From: CAWINY01 sp963837635
GTDB taxonomy: Bacteria; Acidobacteriota; Terriglobia; Terriglobales; Acidobacteriaceae
Reading direction: 5' to 3'
DNA: 64,000 nucleotides
NCBI GenBank assembly: GCA_963837635.1
Contig: CAWINY010000007.1
Span: 1,178,001-1,242,000, forward strand
The notes below the pieces were generated by a model. The model was not told the DNA's origin. It worked only from the letters and a program-made list of their open reading frames with translations, and searched no databases. This document shows positions 25,509 to 37,897 of this stretch, one piece after another (the stretch's first letter is position 1; every line of letters starts with the position of its first letter). The position numbers and the translations under genes are program-made.

Positions 25509-25919
25509 TTAGGGAGCAGTGGCGGCAATCTCGTCCAGTAGCGTCGCCGCCTTGGTTACGTTGTCCACCCCGAAGACTACAAGCGGCAGGGTTGATCCCG
25601 GCTCGACACCCCAGTAGGAATGGTCAATGTTGATCCGGTTCTCGCCCAGGCGCGTGGCGGCGCGTCCCAGCTCACCCGGACGATGCGCCAGCCTGACTAC
25701 GGCCACCTCCACCTCCTCGAAGTTCATGCGCAGCTTGCCCAGCACCGCCTTGGCACTGCCGGGATCGTCCACAAGGAAGCGGAGCAAACTCTCGCCCTCC
25801 TCCACAAAGGACTGAAACGCCAGGATATTGACCCCGGCGGCGGCCAAGGCAAGGCAGCACTTACCCAGTGCGCCTGGTTTGTCTTCGATCACCACCGTAA
25901 ACTCTTTCGCCTTCGCCAT
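25509..25919 (-). CDS. Tandem ACT-domain protein
   Basis: 136 residues with two ACT domains in a row: KEFTVVIEDKPGALGKCCLALAAAGVNILAFQSF, then VVRLAHRPGELGRAATRLGENRINIDHSYWG. The PGxLG...L...G.NI pattern marks small amino-acid-binding regulatory domains. Standalone tandem ACT proteins are common and usually of unknown partner. A CAGGAGGTC ribosome site lies upstream of the ATG. The preceding 25220-25508 stretch has no gene. Confidence 0.85.
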   Translation of the reverse strand: MAKAKEFTVVIEDKPGALGKCCLALAAAGVNILAFQSFVEEGESLLRFLVDDPGSAKAVLGKLRMNFEEVEVAVVRLAHRPGELGRAATRLGENRINIDHSYWGVEPGSTLPLVVFGVDNVTKAATLLDEIAATAP

Positions 25920-26028
25920 CGCTTTTTGACCTCCTGGGCACCCCTAGCATCGGATCGGACGAGCGCAACCATTATAGCTACCGTCGTTGGTCGTTAGCAC
26001 CGACTTGGTCGGTAGTAGTTGGTCGTTA

Positions 26029-27313
26029 GGCGGCGTAAATATATAACATTTACAACCTAGTTGCTTGGATGAATGGTGTAGTTCCACTCACCATGGAATT
26101 TGTCTGGCTTGAGGTTGACATGGGCAAACTCTTCATCCGTGATCTTTCGCCCCACGGGATACTTGCGGTGATCTAGGCGGCAGGTCACTTTCAAACCCTT
26201 GGCCGTCGTCGTTCCGGCGATCAGCCGTACCACCGTCTCATAATCGCGTAGCGGCTCGCCGCGCCAGTTGGACGAAATGAAGGAAAACAACCGATGCTCC
26301 ACCTTATTCCATTTGCTCGTGCCCGGCGGAAAATGGCAGACCATCAGTATCAGCCCGGTCTGGTCGGCCAGACGCTGTAACTCCCATTTCCACAGTCGCA
26401 GCCGCCAGCCGTTGCTACCCCCGCCATCGGCGGTGATCAGCAGTCGCCGTGCCCCCAGATACAGGTTCCGGCCGTCGGCGCGCCACCAGCCCCGAATCGA
26501 AGCCACCGCGAAGGCCCCCGTGTCGTGGTCCGTGCCCACGTTGACGAAGCCCGCGTTGCGCCCCAGGTCGTAGATTCCGTAGGGATAGGCGCGGGGTACA
26601 TCGGGACCGGGAAAATCATGTCCGTTGACCTTATCCGCCGTTCCGGTTTGGCGCCACTGGCGGCCCTGGTTTTGGTAGTTACCGATCAGTTCTTTCTTCT
26701 TCGTGTCCACGGAAATGACGGGCTCGCCTGCCCGCAAAGCGCGTTTGACGGCGCTATTGATATGACGGAACTGCGCGTCACGATCGGGATGGTCATCCCC
26801 TTCCTCCGTCTTGCGATTGCCCTGCAGGCTGTAGCCACTCTCTCGCAGGAGTTGGGTCACTTTGGTGTGGCTGACCGGGTGGTGCCGGGCTGTTAGTTCC
26901 GCCGCCAGCGTGCGGGCGCTCTTGCAGGTCCAGCGCAAGGGCGACTGCGGGTCGCCGCGTGCCGTGGGTTCGACCATGCTGTCCAAGGCGGGCGCCATGC
27001 CGGGATCGCTGGACGTCAACGAGTGTCGTCCGCCGCCCTCGTGGCGAATCCGGCCCGGGGCCAGCGGCGCGGCTTTCAATTCCTCGATACCCTTGGTCAA
27101 CGTGACCCGCGATAGGCCGCAGGCGCGGCTGACTCGCGAGATGCCGCCATAGCCCAGTTCCAAAGCTTCGCTGGCAGCCACCAAACGCCGAGCGTGTTCG
27201 TCCAGATGCGGCCACATGCCAGCAAAGTACCGGCCGAGCTGGGCATCCGAGTCCATGCCCACCGTAATAACAGATCAGGATAGTAGATGTAAACGTTATT
27301 TATTTACGGTGCC
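26029..27313 (-). mobile_element. ISAzo13-type insertion sequence
   Basis: Terminal inverted repeats were read directly. The left end is GGCGGCGTAAATATATAAC and the right end, reversed, GGCACCGTAAATAAATAAC, both continuing as (A/G)TTTACA. The element carries one intact transposase. TTA occurs immediately outside both ends (26026-26028 and 27314-27316), consistent with a short target duplication. Confidence 0.85.
26057..27262 (-). CDS. ISAzo13 family transposase (DDE)
   Basis: 401 residues, intact. The N-terminal helix-turn-helix is GYGGISRVSRACGLSRVTLTKGIEEL. The catalytic domain has VISVDTKKKELIGNY (first Asp), LLITADGGGSNG (second Asp) and GTSKWNKVEHRLFSFI (Glu), the arrangement of the Rhodopirellula-type DDE transposases. 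It fills nearly all of the element. Because the frame and ends are intact, the copy may be active or recently inserted. Confidence 0.92.
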   Translation of the reverse strand: MGMDSDAQLGRYFAGMWPHLDEHARRLVAASEALELGYGGISRVSRACGLSRVTLTKGIEELKAAPLAPGRIRHEGGGRHSLTSSDPGMAPALDSMVEPTARGDPQSPLRWTCKSARTLAAELTARHHPVSHTKVTQLLRESGYSLQGNRKTEEGDDHPDRDAQFRHINSAVKRALRAGEPVISVDTKKKELIGNYQNQGRQWRQTGTADKVNGHDFPGPDVPRAYPYGIYDLGRNAGFVNVGTDHDTGAFAVASIRGWWRADGRNLYLGARRLLITADGGGSNGWRLRLWKWELQRLADQTGLILMVCHFPPGTSKWNKVEHRLFSFISSNWRGEPLRDYETVVRLIAGTTTAKGLKVTCRLDHRKYPVGRKITDEEFAHVNLKPDKFHGEWNYTIHPSN

Positions 27314-27504
27314 TTAGCACGCAATGTCGAACGGTGAGGCTCATGACTACACTATGGGCACAATCGTTCATGGCTGTTCGCGCGCGACTTTGACTTTCGA
27401 GGCCAACGGCTCGTTCACTGGCTTCGCGGCTTCGCGTTAAGAAAATCCAACGGGAAGCCGCGAAGGGACGAGAACGGCTAACCACCAACGACCAACGACC
27501 GGAT

Positions 27505-29793
27505 CTACGCCTGTCGTCTCTGCAGCTCACTTTGCAACATGCGCAGCAGCTCTTCTCTGTGGCCACTATCGAGTTCTCGCTGCAGCTCTTTGAGGGCCAG
27601 CGATACCACATCGTAATGGTGCAGGGTGGCGTATTCGGGATTGGCGGTAAGCTCCTTCCAGAGCTGGTGCAACAATTCGTTATCTTCGGGGCGGAGTCGG
27701 GGCGCGTGGGGGCCAAGCGGATACTCTTTGGAGGTGCCGTCCGGGTAACACACTTCGAAGGTGATCCGCGGGCGCGGCTCGGGCAGGCGCTCCCAGGCGT
27801 CTCCCAGAAATTTCGCCTGCTCATCGGCCGTGAGCTTGTTCGACAAGCCGGCGACAATCCGGGACGACTGCAGCTCCTGCGCGGTCGCGATGATGCTGTC
27901 AAAGACGTTATTAGTCGGCACTACCAGCAGCGAAACATGTTTGCCTGCCTTTTCGGCAAGGGCCACGACTCGTGTGAACAGGTCCCGTTCATAGTCGTCG
28001 AAGACGTCTTCAGCCGCCATGACGACGTTGCCGCCAAACTCGTGTTGGCGATGCGAGAGCCGCGAGGTCATCACCACCACGTCCTGCTTGTGCGTGTCGA
28101 TCCGATCCAGAATAGATCGCAGATAGTACAGATTGCGGGGATCGCGCACCGCGACCAGTACGTTGCCCGGTCGCGCGCCGATGGCTGTGTCGGAAACGGT
28201 CTCCTCTTCCAGCACATGGAAGTGCTCCTGCATGTCTTTACCTGCATGCACCAACTTCCGCTTGTTGACCTTCTCCGAGGCGGTAAAGATGGCGAAGAAA
28301 ATCGCGGTGAAAATCAGGCCGCTCACCGTGGCTACCGACTTGGTGAACAGGTTGACGATGGCCGCCGTCAGCAACACCAGGGTGACGCAAGCCATGCCGA
28401 CCGGAATTTCCTTGCCGCCAATCTTGATATTGATCGGCATCTTCCAGTCGCGCTCGCCTTTGTACTTGAAGCGCAGCACCAGCATGGCGAGGCCTTTGAA
28501 GACAAAGCTCCAGATCACGCCAAAGGCATAGGCTTCACCCAGCATATAGACATCGCCGTGGCTGGCAATAATGGTAAAGAGCTGCAGCCCGACGATCAGA
28601 TTCAGCATGCGCGAGGTGGTGCCGAAGCGCTTGTGCGGCTTGCGGAACCAGTCGTGGAGCACGCCGTCTTCGGCCACGCGGTTGAGCACGCCGTTGGAGC
28701 CCACAATCGCGGTGTTGATCGCGCCCGCCAGCATCAGGAAACCGACCACCACCACAAAGCCGCGGAAAACCAGCTTCAGAAACAGCGGGCCCGAGAAATA
28801 CATCACCATGGCGCCCAGCAGGTTGTCCTTCACGTCCGGCTGCATGCGCACGTTGTCGGGGACGAGCATCACCACCAGCAGCGAGGAGACGCCGGTGAAG
28901 ATAAAGCTGTAGAGGGCCATGACCAGCGCCGTGCGCTTCAGGTTCTTCAGCTTGGGATGGGCAATCTCGCGATAGACCTGCGCCAGCGATTCCTCTCCGC
29001 TCATGGCCAGCAGGGAGTGCCCGAAGGCCATCATGATGCCGAAGATGCCGAAGAGGTGGGGCAGGTCGGGAACGTTTTTCAGGAAGCCCAGCGATTCTGC
29101 CGTGAAGTGCAGATTCTGGGGCACGGGCAAAGGCGGCAGCGAATAGTGGCCGCGCAACACGGTGATGAACGACCAGCCCAGTAATAGCACCACCATCACG
29201 GTGGTGACCTTCATAATGTCGAGGGCCTTGTCGCTGGATTCCTCGATGCCCTTGATGTTCTCCCACCAGAAATAGACGGTGATCGCCACCGCGACTACCA
29301 CTGAGGCGCCATTAATGGGCAATTGCGGAGTGCCGTGGCACAGGGCGCGCACAGCGGCGGGAACCCAGCCGTGCAGATCGGCGGAGCGCAGGACTTCGTT
29401 TACCAGGCCGGCAATGTACTGCCCTGCGGATACGCCGGAGATCGGCCCCGTCAGGATGTAGTCGAACATCAGGGCGGAGACGGCAACCTTAGCCAACGGC
29501 CCGCCCAGAGCCTCCTTGACCACTTTGTAAACGCCGCCGCGCACGAACATCGAGCAGCTCTCGACGTAAATGGCGCGCACCGCAAAGGAGAACAGCATCA
29601 CCCCCAGGACGAACCAAGGGGCGGCCTTGCCGAAAGCCTGCTCGGCGATCGAACCGGCATAAAAGGCCGACGAACCTAGATCATTGAGAACGATTGCCGC
29701 CGCCCGCACCCACGAGATGAAGGTGAGCATGACAGTGGTGGCGACAAAAACCGGGATCGCGGTGCGCTTGAGATTCTGTGTTGTAGAAGCCAT
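27505..29793 (-). CDS. APC-superfamily permease with cytoplasmic USP-like tail
   Basis: 762 residues. An amino acid-polyamine-organocation transporter core of about 12 membrane helices (TAIPVFVATTVMLTFISWVRA, YVESCSMFVRGGVYKVVKEALGG, GEESLAQVYREIAHPKLKNLKRTALVM) is followed by a soluble tail from about residue 545 (GNVLVAVRDPRNLYYLRSILDRIDTHKQDVVVMTSRL) like a universal-stress-type domain. It probably imports amino acids or a related cation with regulation through the tail. Substrate unknown. It is transcribed alone. Confidence 0.85.
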   Translation of the reverse strand: MASTTQNLKRTAIPVFVATTVMLTFISWVRAAAIVLNDLGSSAFYAGSIAEQAFGKAAPWFVLGVMLFSFAVRAIYVESCSMFVRGGVYKVVKEALGGPLAKVAVSALMFDYILTGPISGVSAGQYIAGLVNEVLRSADLHGWVPAAVRALCHGTPQLPINGASVVVAVAITVYFWWENIKGIEESSDKALDIMKVTTVMVVLLLGWSFITVLRGHYSLPPLPVPQNLHFTAESLGFLKNVPDLPHLFGIFGIMMAFGHSLLAMSGEESLAQVYREIAHPKLKNLKRTALVMALYSFIFTGVSSLLVVMLVPDNVRMQPDVKDNLLGAMVMYFSGPLFLKLVFRGFVVVVGFLMLAGAINTAIVGSNGVLNRVAEDGVLHDWFRKPHKRFGTTSRMLNLIVGLQLFTIIASHGDVYMLGEAYAFGVIWSFVFKGLAMLVLRFKYKGERDWKMPINIKIGGKEIPVGMACVTLVLLTAAIVNLFTKSVATVSGLIFTAIFFAIFTASEKVNKRKLVHAGKDMQEHFHVLEEETVSDTAIGARPGNVLVAVRDPRNLYYLRSILDRIDTHKQDVVVMTSRLSHRQHEFGGNVVMAAEDVFDDYERDLFTRVVALAEKAGKHVSLLVVPTNNVFDSIIATAQELQSSRIVAGLSNKLTADEQAKFLGDAWERLPEPRPRITFEVCYPDGTSKEYPLGPHAPRLRPEDNELLHQLWKELTANPEYATLHHYDVVSLALKELQRELDSGHREELLRMLQSELQRRQA

Positions 29794-30108
29794 CAGTTCC
29801 CTGACTCAATTCCCTGGCACCCGTCACTTCACAGCGGCCCGCAGTCTGGCGGACCGCCTGATCCTGGACTGATGCTCCCTCTCCGACGGAAGCCTCAGTA
29901 TCCTATGGAAAACATAAAATTTTCCTAAAATATTCATAAAACCAACACACAACCTTCACTCAACATGAAGAGTCCGTGCAGATTCAAGATATTGCAAGGA
30001 TTGGGGAATACTGGAAAAACTGGGGCGGAAACGCTGGAGTGGGGATGGCGGCGCGGCCGCTGGTCCGGCTCAAAAGCGCGCCGTGCAGGCATGGAGAAAA
30101 GGCGAACT
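29794..30108. other. Gene-free upstream region of the permease
   Basis: A 315-bp stretch containing an AT-rich segment (ACATAAAATTTTCCTAAAATATTCATAAAA at 29909-29940, split into several short runs). It likely holds the permease promoter. No gene or repeat is visible. Confidence 0.5.
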
Positions 30109-30261
30109 TTACTCGGAGCGAACGGGGACGGGTTCGTCCCTTTCCAAAATCACTTCCACATCTTCAACCAGGCTCACGGCTAACACAGCCAGCGAACCGA
30201 GCGCGCCAATCACAAAAAGGATTTCCAGTAGCTTGATGAATACTGCGGCAATTGGGTTCAT
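30109..30261 (-). CDS. Small single-span membrane protein
   Basis: A 50-codon ORF beginning MNPIAAVFIKLLEILFVIG with one hydrophobic helix, followed by VSLVEDVEVILERDEPVPV. The pattern of a short inner-membrane helix with an acidic tail is typical of small unknown bacterial membrane peptides. It lies between the chrA and permease genes on the same strand. Function unknown. Confidence 0.6.
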   Translation of the reverse strand: MNPIAAVFIKLLEILFVIGALGSLAVLAVSLVEDVEVILERDEPVPVRSE

Positions 30262-30368
30262 GGAATCAGATCAGCCCGACAATGAAATCTTTGCAGCCCG
30301 ACTATAACATCAATCGCGATTTGCCAAAAGACTATGCCGCCTGCCGCCGGGCAAGGCGATCACGTTAT

Positions 30369-31778
30369 TCACCTGCTATACAGAAATCCAAACAGGCCAG
30401 CCGCAACGATCAGCCATGCCGAATTGATCCGGAACCTCAGCAACAGGATCGCACTCAGAAATGCAATTACGACCGCGGGAATATCGATCAGCGCGGCTCG
30501 TCCAAGCTGCCAGGCAACCACGCCCATCAGCGCCAGCGAGCCAACCACGACCCCATCGAGCATGGCGCCTGCCACTCTGGATCTGCGAATCCAGGGAAGC
30601 ACTCTTCCGCTCAGGGCCACGAAGGCGAAGCCGGGAGCGAAGATGCCCACGGTGGCCACCACGGCGCCGGGAATGCCGGCCAGGAGATAGCCGATGAATG
30701 TAGCGGTGGTAAAGACCGGGCCGGGTGTGATCTGGCCGACGGCAACCGAATCCAGCAGTTGGCGCTCGGTCAACCAGTGCAACCCGTCCACCAGATCCGC
30801 GCGAAGAAACGCCAGCAGGACGTAGCCGCTGCCAAACAACACGGCGCCAATCTTGGCAAAGACCAGGAACAAGCGCCACAACTTACAGGAGACCGAAACT
30901 GCCACCACGGCCCCTAGCGCGTGAACCGGACTCACTGGGGCAAGCACGATCGCTCGCAGCTCGCGCGGGCTCTTCAGCCGGAACAGGATCGGTGTTCCCG
31001 CCAAAAGCGCCGCGATCACGAGAATGACCACGATGTGAAGGTGAAGCGCGTACAGCACCCCAGAAACCAGGCCCACCACGGCAAGCCATTTCGACTTGAG
31101 CGCAGCTCGCGCCAGCTTCCAAATCGCCTGGACCACCACGGCGATCACCACCGGCTTGAGCGCGTACATGACTCCACTCACCTGCGGCAGCGAGCCATAA
31201 CGAACATAAGCCATGGCGATCAGGGTCACGAGAATGGCGGCCGGCAGAATAAGACCGCAGCCGGCAATCAGCAGGCCGGGCCAGCCGCACTTCTCCAAAC
31301 CGATAAAGATGGCCACCTCGGTTGCGCTCGGGCCGGGCAGCAGGTTAGCCGCCGCCAAGCGGTCCAGAAACTGTTGCCGGCTCAGCCATCGACGGCGGGT
31401 GACACATTCGTCCTCGATCATTCCAATGATCGCTGCCGGCCCTCCGAACGCCAGCGTGCCCAGCTTGAGGAAGACGAAAGCCAGCTCGCGAATCGAGACT
31501 TGGGAGGTGCTGCTTTCCTCCGACGGTTCCGTGACTGGTGTGGTGTGGTCTTCTGGAGCCAATTGTTTTGGACCTCGCCCCTGTCTTGTGAGCAGCCAAC
31601 CATGAACCCAAACCGCGGTTCCAAGGCGGCCTGATTCTATGGGCAGGATGATTGCAGGCGCAAGGCTGGGATGTACAGGAATGTGTGACAATTCCAGCGC
31701 GAAATTCGTGCTGCCGAATCTACAGAAATGGATCGAAAGGCAACGGGTCCTTCGGCCAGTCACCTTGGTAATCAGCAA
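30369..31778 (-). CDS. chrA: Chromate transporter ChrA, long-chain form
   Basis: The 469-codon ORF contains two homologous CHR halves. The first begins LAFVFLKLGTLAFGGPAAIIGMIEDE, RRRWLSRQQFLDRLAAANLLPGPSATEVAIFIG; the second LFLVFAKIGAVLFGSGYVLLAFLRADLVD, QLLDSVAVGQITPGPVFTTATFIGYLLAG. The FGGP and PGP motifs of the CHR family are present. It exports chromate. The first 80 or so residues have no family counterpart, so the true start probably lies near 31535-31560 and the given start is the maximal ORF. Confidence 0.88.
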   Translation of the reverse strand: MLITKVTGRRTRCLSIHFCRFGSTNFALELSHIPVHPSLAPAIILPIESGRLGTAVWVHGWLLTRQGRGPKQLAPEDHTTPVTEPSEESSTSQVSIRELAFVFLKLGTLAFGGPAAIIGMIEDECVTRRRWLSRQQFLDRLAAANLLPGPSATEVAIFIGLEKCGWPGLLIAGCGLILPAAILVTLIAMAYVRYGSLPQVSGVMYALKPVVIAVVVQAIWKLARAALKSKWLAVVGLVSGVLYALHLHIVVILVIAALLAGTPILFRLKSPRELRAIVLAPVSPVHALGAVVAVSVSCKLWRLFLVFAKIGAVLFGSGYVLLAFLRADLVDGLHWLTERQLLDSVAVGQITPGPVFTTATFIGYLLAGIPGAVVATVGIFAPGFAFVALSGRVLPWIRRSRVAGAMLDGVVVGSLALMGVVAWQLGRAALIDIPAVVIAFLSAILLLRFRINSAWLIVAAGLFGFLYSR

Positions 31779-31828
31779 TTCAACAAGAAATCAGCAACTC
31801 TCGATTGGAGTCGGTGTTCAATGCCAGT

Positions 31829-32203
31829 ATGAAGACTTTGAAGCGCACTCTGCTTACCTTCGCTCTCGGCGGCCTGCTGGCAGGCGCCGCGGTAGCTCAG
31901 ACGAACAACGCCAGCACAACCACGGGCGGGGGTCCTGGAGTCTACGATCCCAATCATCCCCGCGTTAACCAGATCAACCGGCGCGAGCAGCGGCAGCAGA
32001 ACCGCATCGCCAACGGCATCAAGAATGACAAATTGACGCCCCAGCAAGCCTCCAATCTGGAGAAGCGGGAAGCGCGGCTGCAGAATCGCGAACAGCGCGA
32101 CATGGCGCGTGACAACGGGCACCTGACCAAGAAGGATCAGCGGCAGCTCAATCGCCAGGAAAACCACATCAGCCGCAGGATCTATAAGGACAAACACAGC
32201 TAA
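31829..32203 (+). CDS. Small periplasmic Gln/Arg-rich helical protein
   Basis: 124 residues with a signal peptide (MKTLKRTLLTFALGGLLAGAAVA) and a mature chain dominated by NRREQRQQNRIANGIKND, EKREARLQNREQRDMARDN and KKDQRQLNRQENHISRRIY. It is strongly charged and helical. Start 31829 is chosen because the signal peptide begins there. It resembles small acid- or stress-related secreted proteins in soil bacteria. Exact role unknown. Confidence 0.75.
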   Translation: MKTLKRTLLTFALGGLLAGAAVAQTNNASTTTGGGPGVYDPNHPRVNQINRREQRQQNRIANGIKNDKLTPQQASNLEKREARLQNREQRDMARDNGHLTKKDQRQLNRQENHISRRIYKDKHS

Positions 32204-32304
32204 TCGTCATCTTGGCATGCAGCCTGACGGCAACCGGGAGCGCGCTTCAGGGGAGCGCGGTCAGAGTAGTGCACTGTCCCCGTGTTAGCACAAGCACTAC
32301 CAGG

Positions 32305-32427
32305 CTGTCATGCTGAGCGAGACGGATCGCGTGCGATCCGGCGAGTCGAAGCACCTTGCGTTTTATGAACGCAACCCAAGATCCTTCGCCTTGCCCGACA
32401 GGGCCGGCGGGCTCGCTCGGATGACAG
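32305..32427. repeat. TGTCATGCTGAGCGAG palindromic repeat, copy 2
   Basis: Shares TGTCATGCTGAGCGAGACGG, GCGATCCGGCGAGTCGAAG and the closing GGATGACA with the copy at 8365-8508. It lies between the small periplasmic protein and kdpC, where it may end both convergent transcripts. Confidence 0.8.
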
Positions 32428-32462
32428 CCTTATTAGTTTGCTGCGCAGGTGCGGCGCTCTTG

Positions 32463-33074
32463 TCAGTGGCTGGATGCCGTGGTGCTGTTTGCCGACGCTG
32501 TCTTTACCGCCGGGTGAGCGGAATCCAGATCCAGATTCAACTCAAGCACGTTCACGCGTGGCTCGCCCAGGAATCCGAAGGTGCGGCCCTGGGTATGCTT
32601 GGCGACCAACAGCTTGACCTCGTCCTCGCTCATCCCGCGTTCGCGCGCGATTCGCGGAACCTGGAATTCGGCAGCGGCGGGAGAGATGTCCGGATCCAGG
32701 CCGGAGCCGGAGGTTGTCACCAGATCCACGGGCACCGGCTTGCCGGGATTTTCGGCCTGCAGCGTGGCAACATCGCCCTTTACGCGGTCGATCAGCTTCT
32801 GATTCGTCGGACCAAGGTTTGAGCCGCCGGAGTTCCCCGCGTCGTAGCCATTGCCTGCGGCTGACGGGCGGGAGTGGAAGTATTTCGCCAAGGTAAACGG
32901 CTGCCCGATGATGCGCGAGCCCACTACCACCCCGTTGCGCTCGATCAACTGCCCGTTCGCTTTGTTCGGGAAGAGCACTTTCGCAATTCCGGTCACCACT
33001 AGCGGGTAGATGATCCCCAGCAGGACGGTGGTGACGATGGTCATCAATACAGCAATCAGCAGATTCTTCTTCAT
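32463..33074 (-). CDS. kdpC: K+-transporting ATPase subunit KdpC
   Basis: 203 residues. One N-terminal membrane helix (LLIAVLMTIVTTVLLGIIYPLVVTGIAKVLFP), then GSRIIGQPFTLAKYFHSRPSAAGNGYDAGNSGGSNLGPTN, the KdpC signature. The soluble domain ends LVAKHTQGRTFGFLGEPRVNVLELNLDL. KdpC stabilises the KdpFABC complex. It follows kdpB by 24 bp on the same strand and is the last gene of the operon. Confidence 0.97.
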   Translation of the reverse strand: MKKNLLIAVLMTIVTTVLLGIIYPLVVTGIAKVLFPNKANGQLIERNGVVVGSRIIGQPFTLAKYFHSRPSAAGNGYDAGNSGGSNLGPTNQKLIDRVKGDVATLQAENPGKPVPVDLVTTSGSGLDPDISPAAAEFQVPRIARERGMSEDEVKLLVAKHTQGRTFGFLGEPRVNVLELNLDLDSAHPAVKTASANSTTASSH

Positions 33075-33098
33075 GGCAGCCTCTACTAGTCTGAACGG

Positions 33099-35129
<2,031 letters not shown>

Positions 35130-35136
35130 ATTTACC

Positions 35137-35367
35137 TTATCTGCTGCTCGCTAACCTGCTGCTCACCCACCAGCGCCGTAGCGCCACCACGGACCATACC
35201 GCTTCGACCAATCCGAAGGGCCAAGCCCCTTGCAGGAACCCGTAAACGGAACCCATCACGCAGGCTGCGGCAAACGCCAGGATGAACCAGCGGCTGCGAT
35301 CCTCGAAGGCATAAGTAACCAGCATGGCCGTAACTGCAAACAATCCAAAGAGCGTTAATCGATCCAT
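35137..35367 (-). CDS. Small two-helix membrane protein in the kdp operon
   Basis: 76 residues: MDRLTLFGLFAVTAMLVTYAF, a short loop, then WFILAFAAACVMGSVYGFLQGAWPFGLVEAVWSVVALRRWW. It sits between kdpA (12 bp away) and kdpB (7 bp) and is co-oriented, so it is almost certainly co-transcribed. It is not a canonical Kdp subunit. A role in Kdp assembly is plausible, but nothing in the sequence shows it. Confidence 0.8.
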   Translation of the reverse strand: MDRLTLFGLFAVTAMLVTYAFEDRSRWFILAFAAACVMGSVYGFLQGAWPFGLVEAVWSVVALRRWWVSSRLASSR

Positions 35368-35379
35368 TCCTACCCCGGG

Positions 35380-37181
<1,802 letters not shown>

Positions 37182-37185
<4 letters not shown>

Positions 37186-37415
37186 GCAATCTCCTTCCGC
37201 TTCGACGGCGCTTGCGGCGCGGCTTCCTTGGAGCGTATATCCAAGGAATTGTCATCCTGAGCGAGGACCGCGCATCGATGCGTCAGGCCCGCTTCTGGCC
37301 TGACACATGCGCGGTCCGAGTCGAAGGAGCTGCTTTTCGTGCGCTCCGCCCGAATGATCCAGATCAGCACCACGCCGCCCAGCAGCGCCAGTTGTATCCA
37401 TCCATGAGCAACCAT
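37182..37415 (-). CDS. Small ORF between kdpF and kdpA, carrying a palindromic repeat
   Basis: 77 codons. One membrane helix (MVAHGWIQLALLGGVVLIWII) is followed by a charged stretch encoded by a palindromic repeat (37250-37330). The ATG overlaps the kdpF stop (TGATG) and the TGA overlaps the kdpA ATG (ATGA), so it is embedded in the operon. The N-terminal helix looks functional; the tail may be a repeat that invaded the gene while keeping it open. Confidence 0.65.
37250..37330. repeat. Palindromic repeat inside the kdp small ORF
   Basis: Inverted repeat. GTCATCCTGAGCGAGGACCGCGCAT at one end (split TGTCATCCTGAGCGAG + GACCGCGCAT) and ATGCGCGGTCCGAGTCGAAG at the other, with a GGCCTGA core. It is related in style to the TGTCATGCTGAGCGAG family. 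Confidence 0.75.
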
Positions 37416-37504
37416 CAGAACTTCTCCGGCCGGAGCATGGCGTAGGTGAGGTAAACCAGCAGCAGAACGCTGACCCCCAGCATGATTGCAGACTCGAGAT
37501 TCAT
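37415..37504 (-). CDS. kdpF: Kdp accessory subunit KdpF
   Basis: 29 residues, MNLESAIMLGVSVLLLVYLTYAMLRPEKF, read as MNLESAIMLGV + VLLLVYLTYAMLRPEKF. The short hydrophobic helix ending YAMLRPEKF is the KdpF signature. It stabilises KdpFABC. Its stop overlaps the start of the following small ORF. Confidence 0.92.
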   Translation of the reverse strand: MNLESAIMLGVSVLLLVYLTYAMLRPEKF

Positions 37505-37517
37505 CGCGTCATCCCTC

Positions 37518-37604
37518 TCACTTCACACGATCGCAAAAATACACATAGCCGAGCGCGACCACGAAAAACGCGATCGTCGCGGCAATGAAGATGGGACCTT
37601 GCAT
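37518..37604 (-). CDS. Leading micro-ORF of the kdp operon
   Basis: 28 codons: MQGPIFIAATIAFFVVALG followed by YVYFCDRVK. One membrane helix, 13 bp before kdpF and co-oriented. It may be an additional single-span subunit or a leader peptide. It is not a known Kdp component, and its status rests on composition and position. Confidence 0.5.
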   Translation of the reverse strand: MQGPIFIAATIAFFVVALGYVYFCDRVK

Positions 37605-37769
37605 AAGCCGTCTCCTGTAGCACATGTATTGGACAACACGGCTCGTAAAGTTGGGCTAAAAGGTTAGTAAAAAGTTCGTAAACTGGCCGCAATCAGCCAA
37701 AAGGTCCTGCCGCCTTGTGATCGCTACTCGGCCGTGCCTCCAGCACTTTCCCCGGCGAGGGCACGTCTA

Positions 37770-37788
37770 CCCAGGACTTCGTCCTGGG
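37770..37788. repeat. Short hairpin in the kdp / xerC gap
   Basis: CCCAGGACTTCGTCCTGGG, a perfect hairpin, is followed by CTATTTTCGGCTGCGCCTCCGG. The gap 37605-37897 also contains AT-rich sequence near 37640-37680 (likely the kdp promoter region). No gene is seen. Confidence 0.65.
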
Positions 37789-37897
37789 CTATTTTCGGCT
37801 GCGCCTCCGGCGCAAAACTAAGCGAACACGATTTCATCCCTTGGCTGACCGTAGCGCGATCGGTTTCTTGGCGCCGCTGCGCCTTCGCATTGAAACT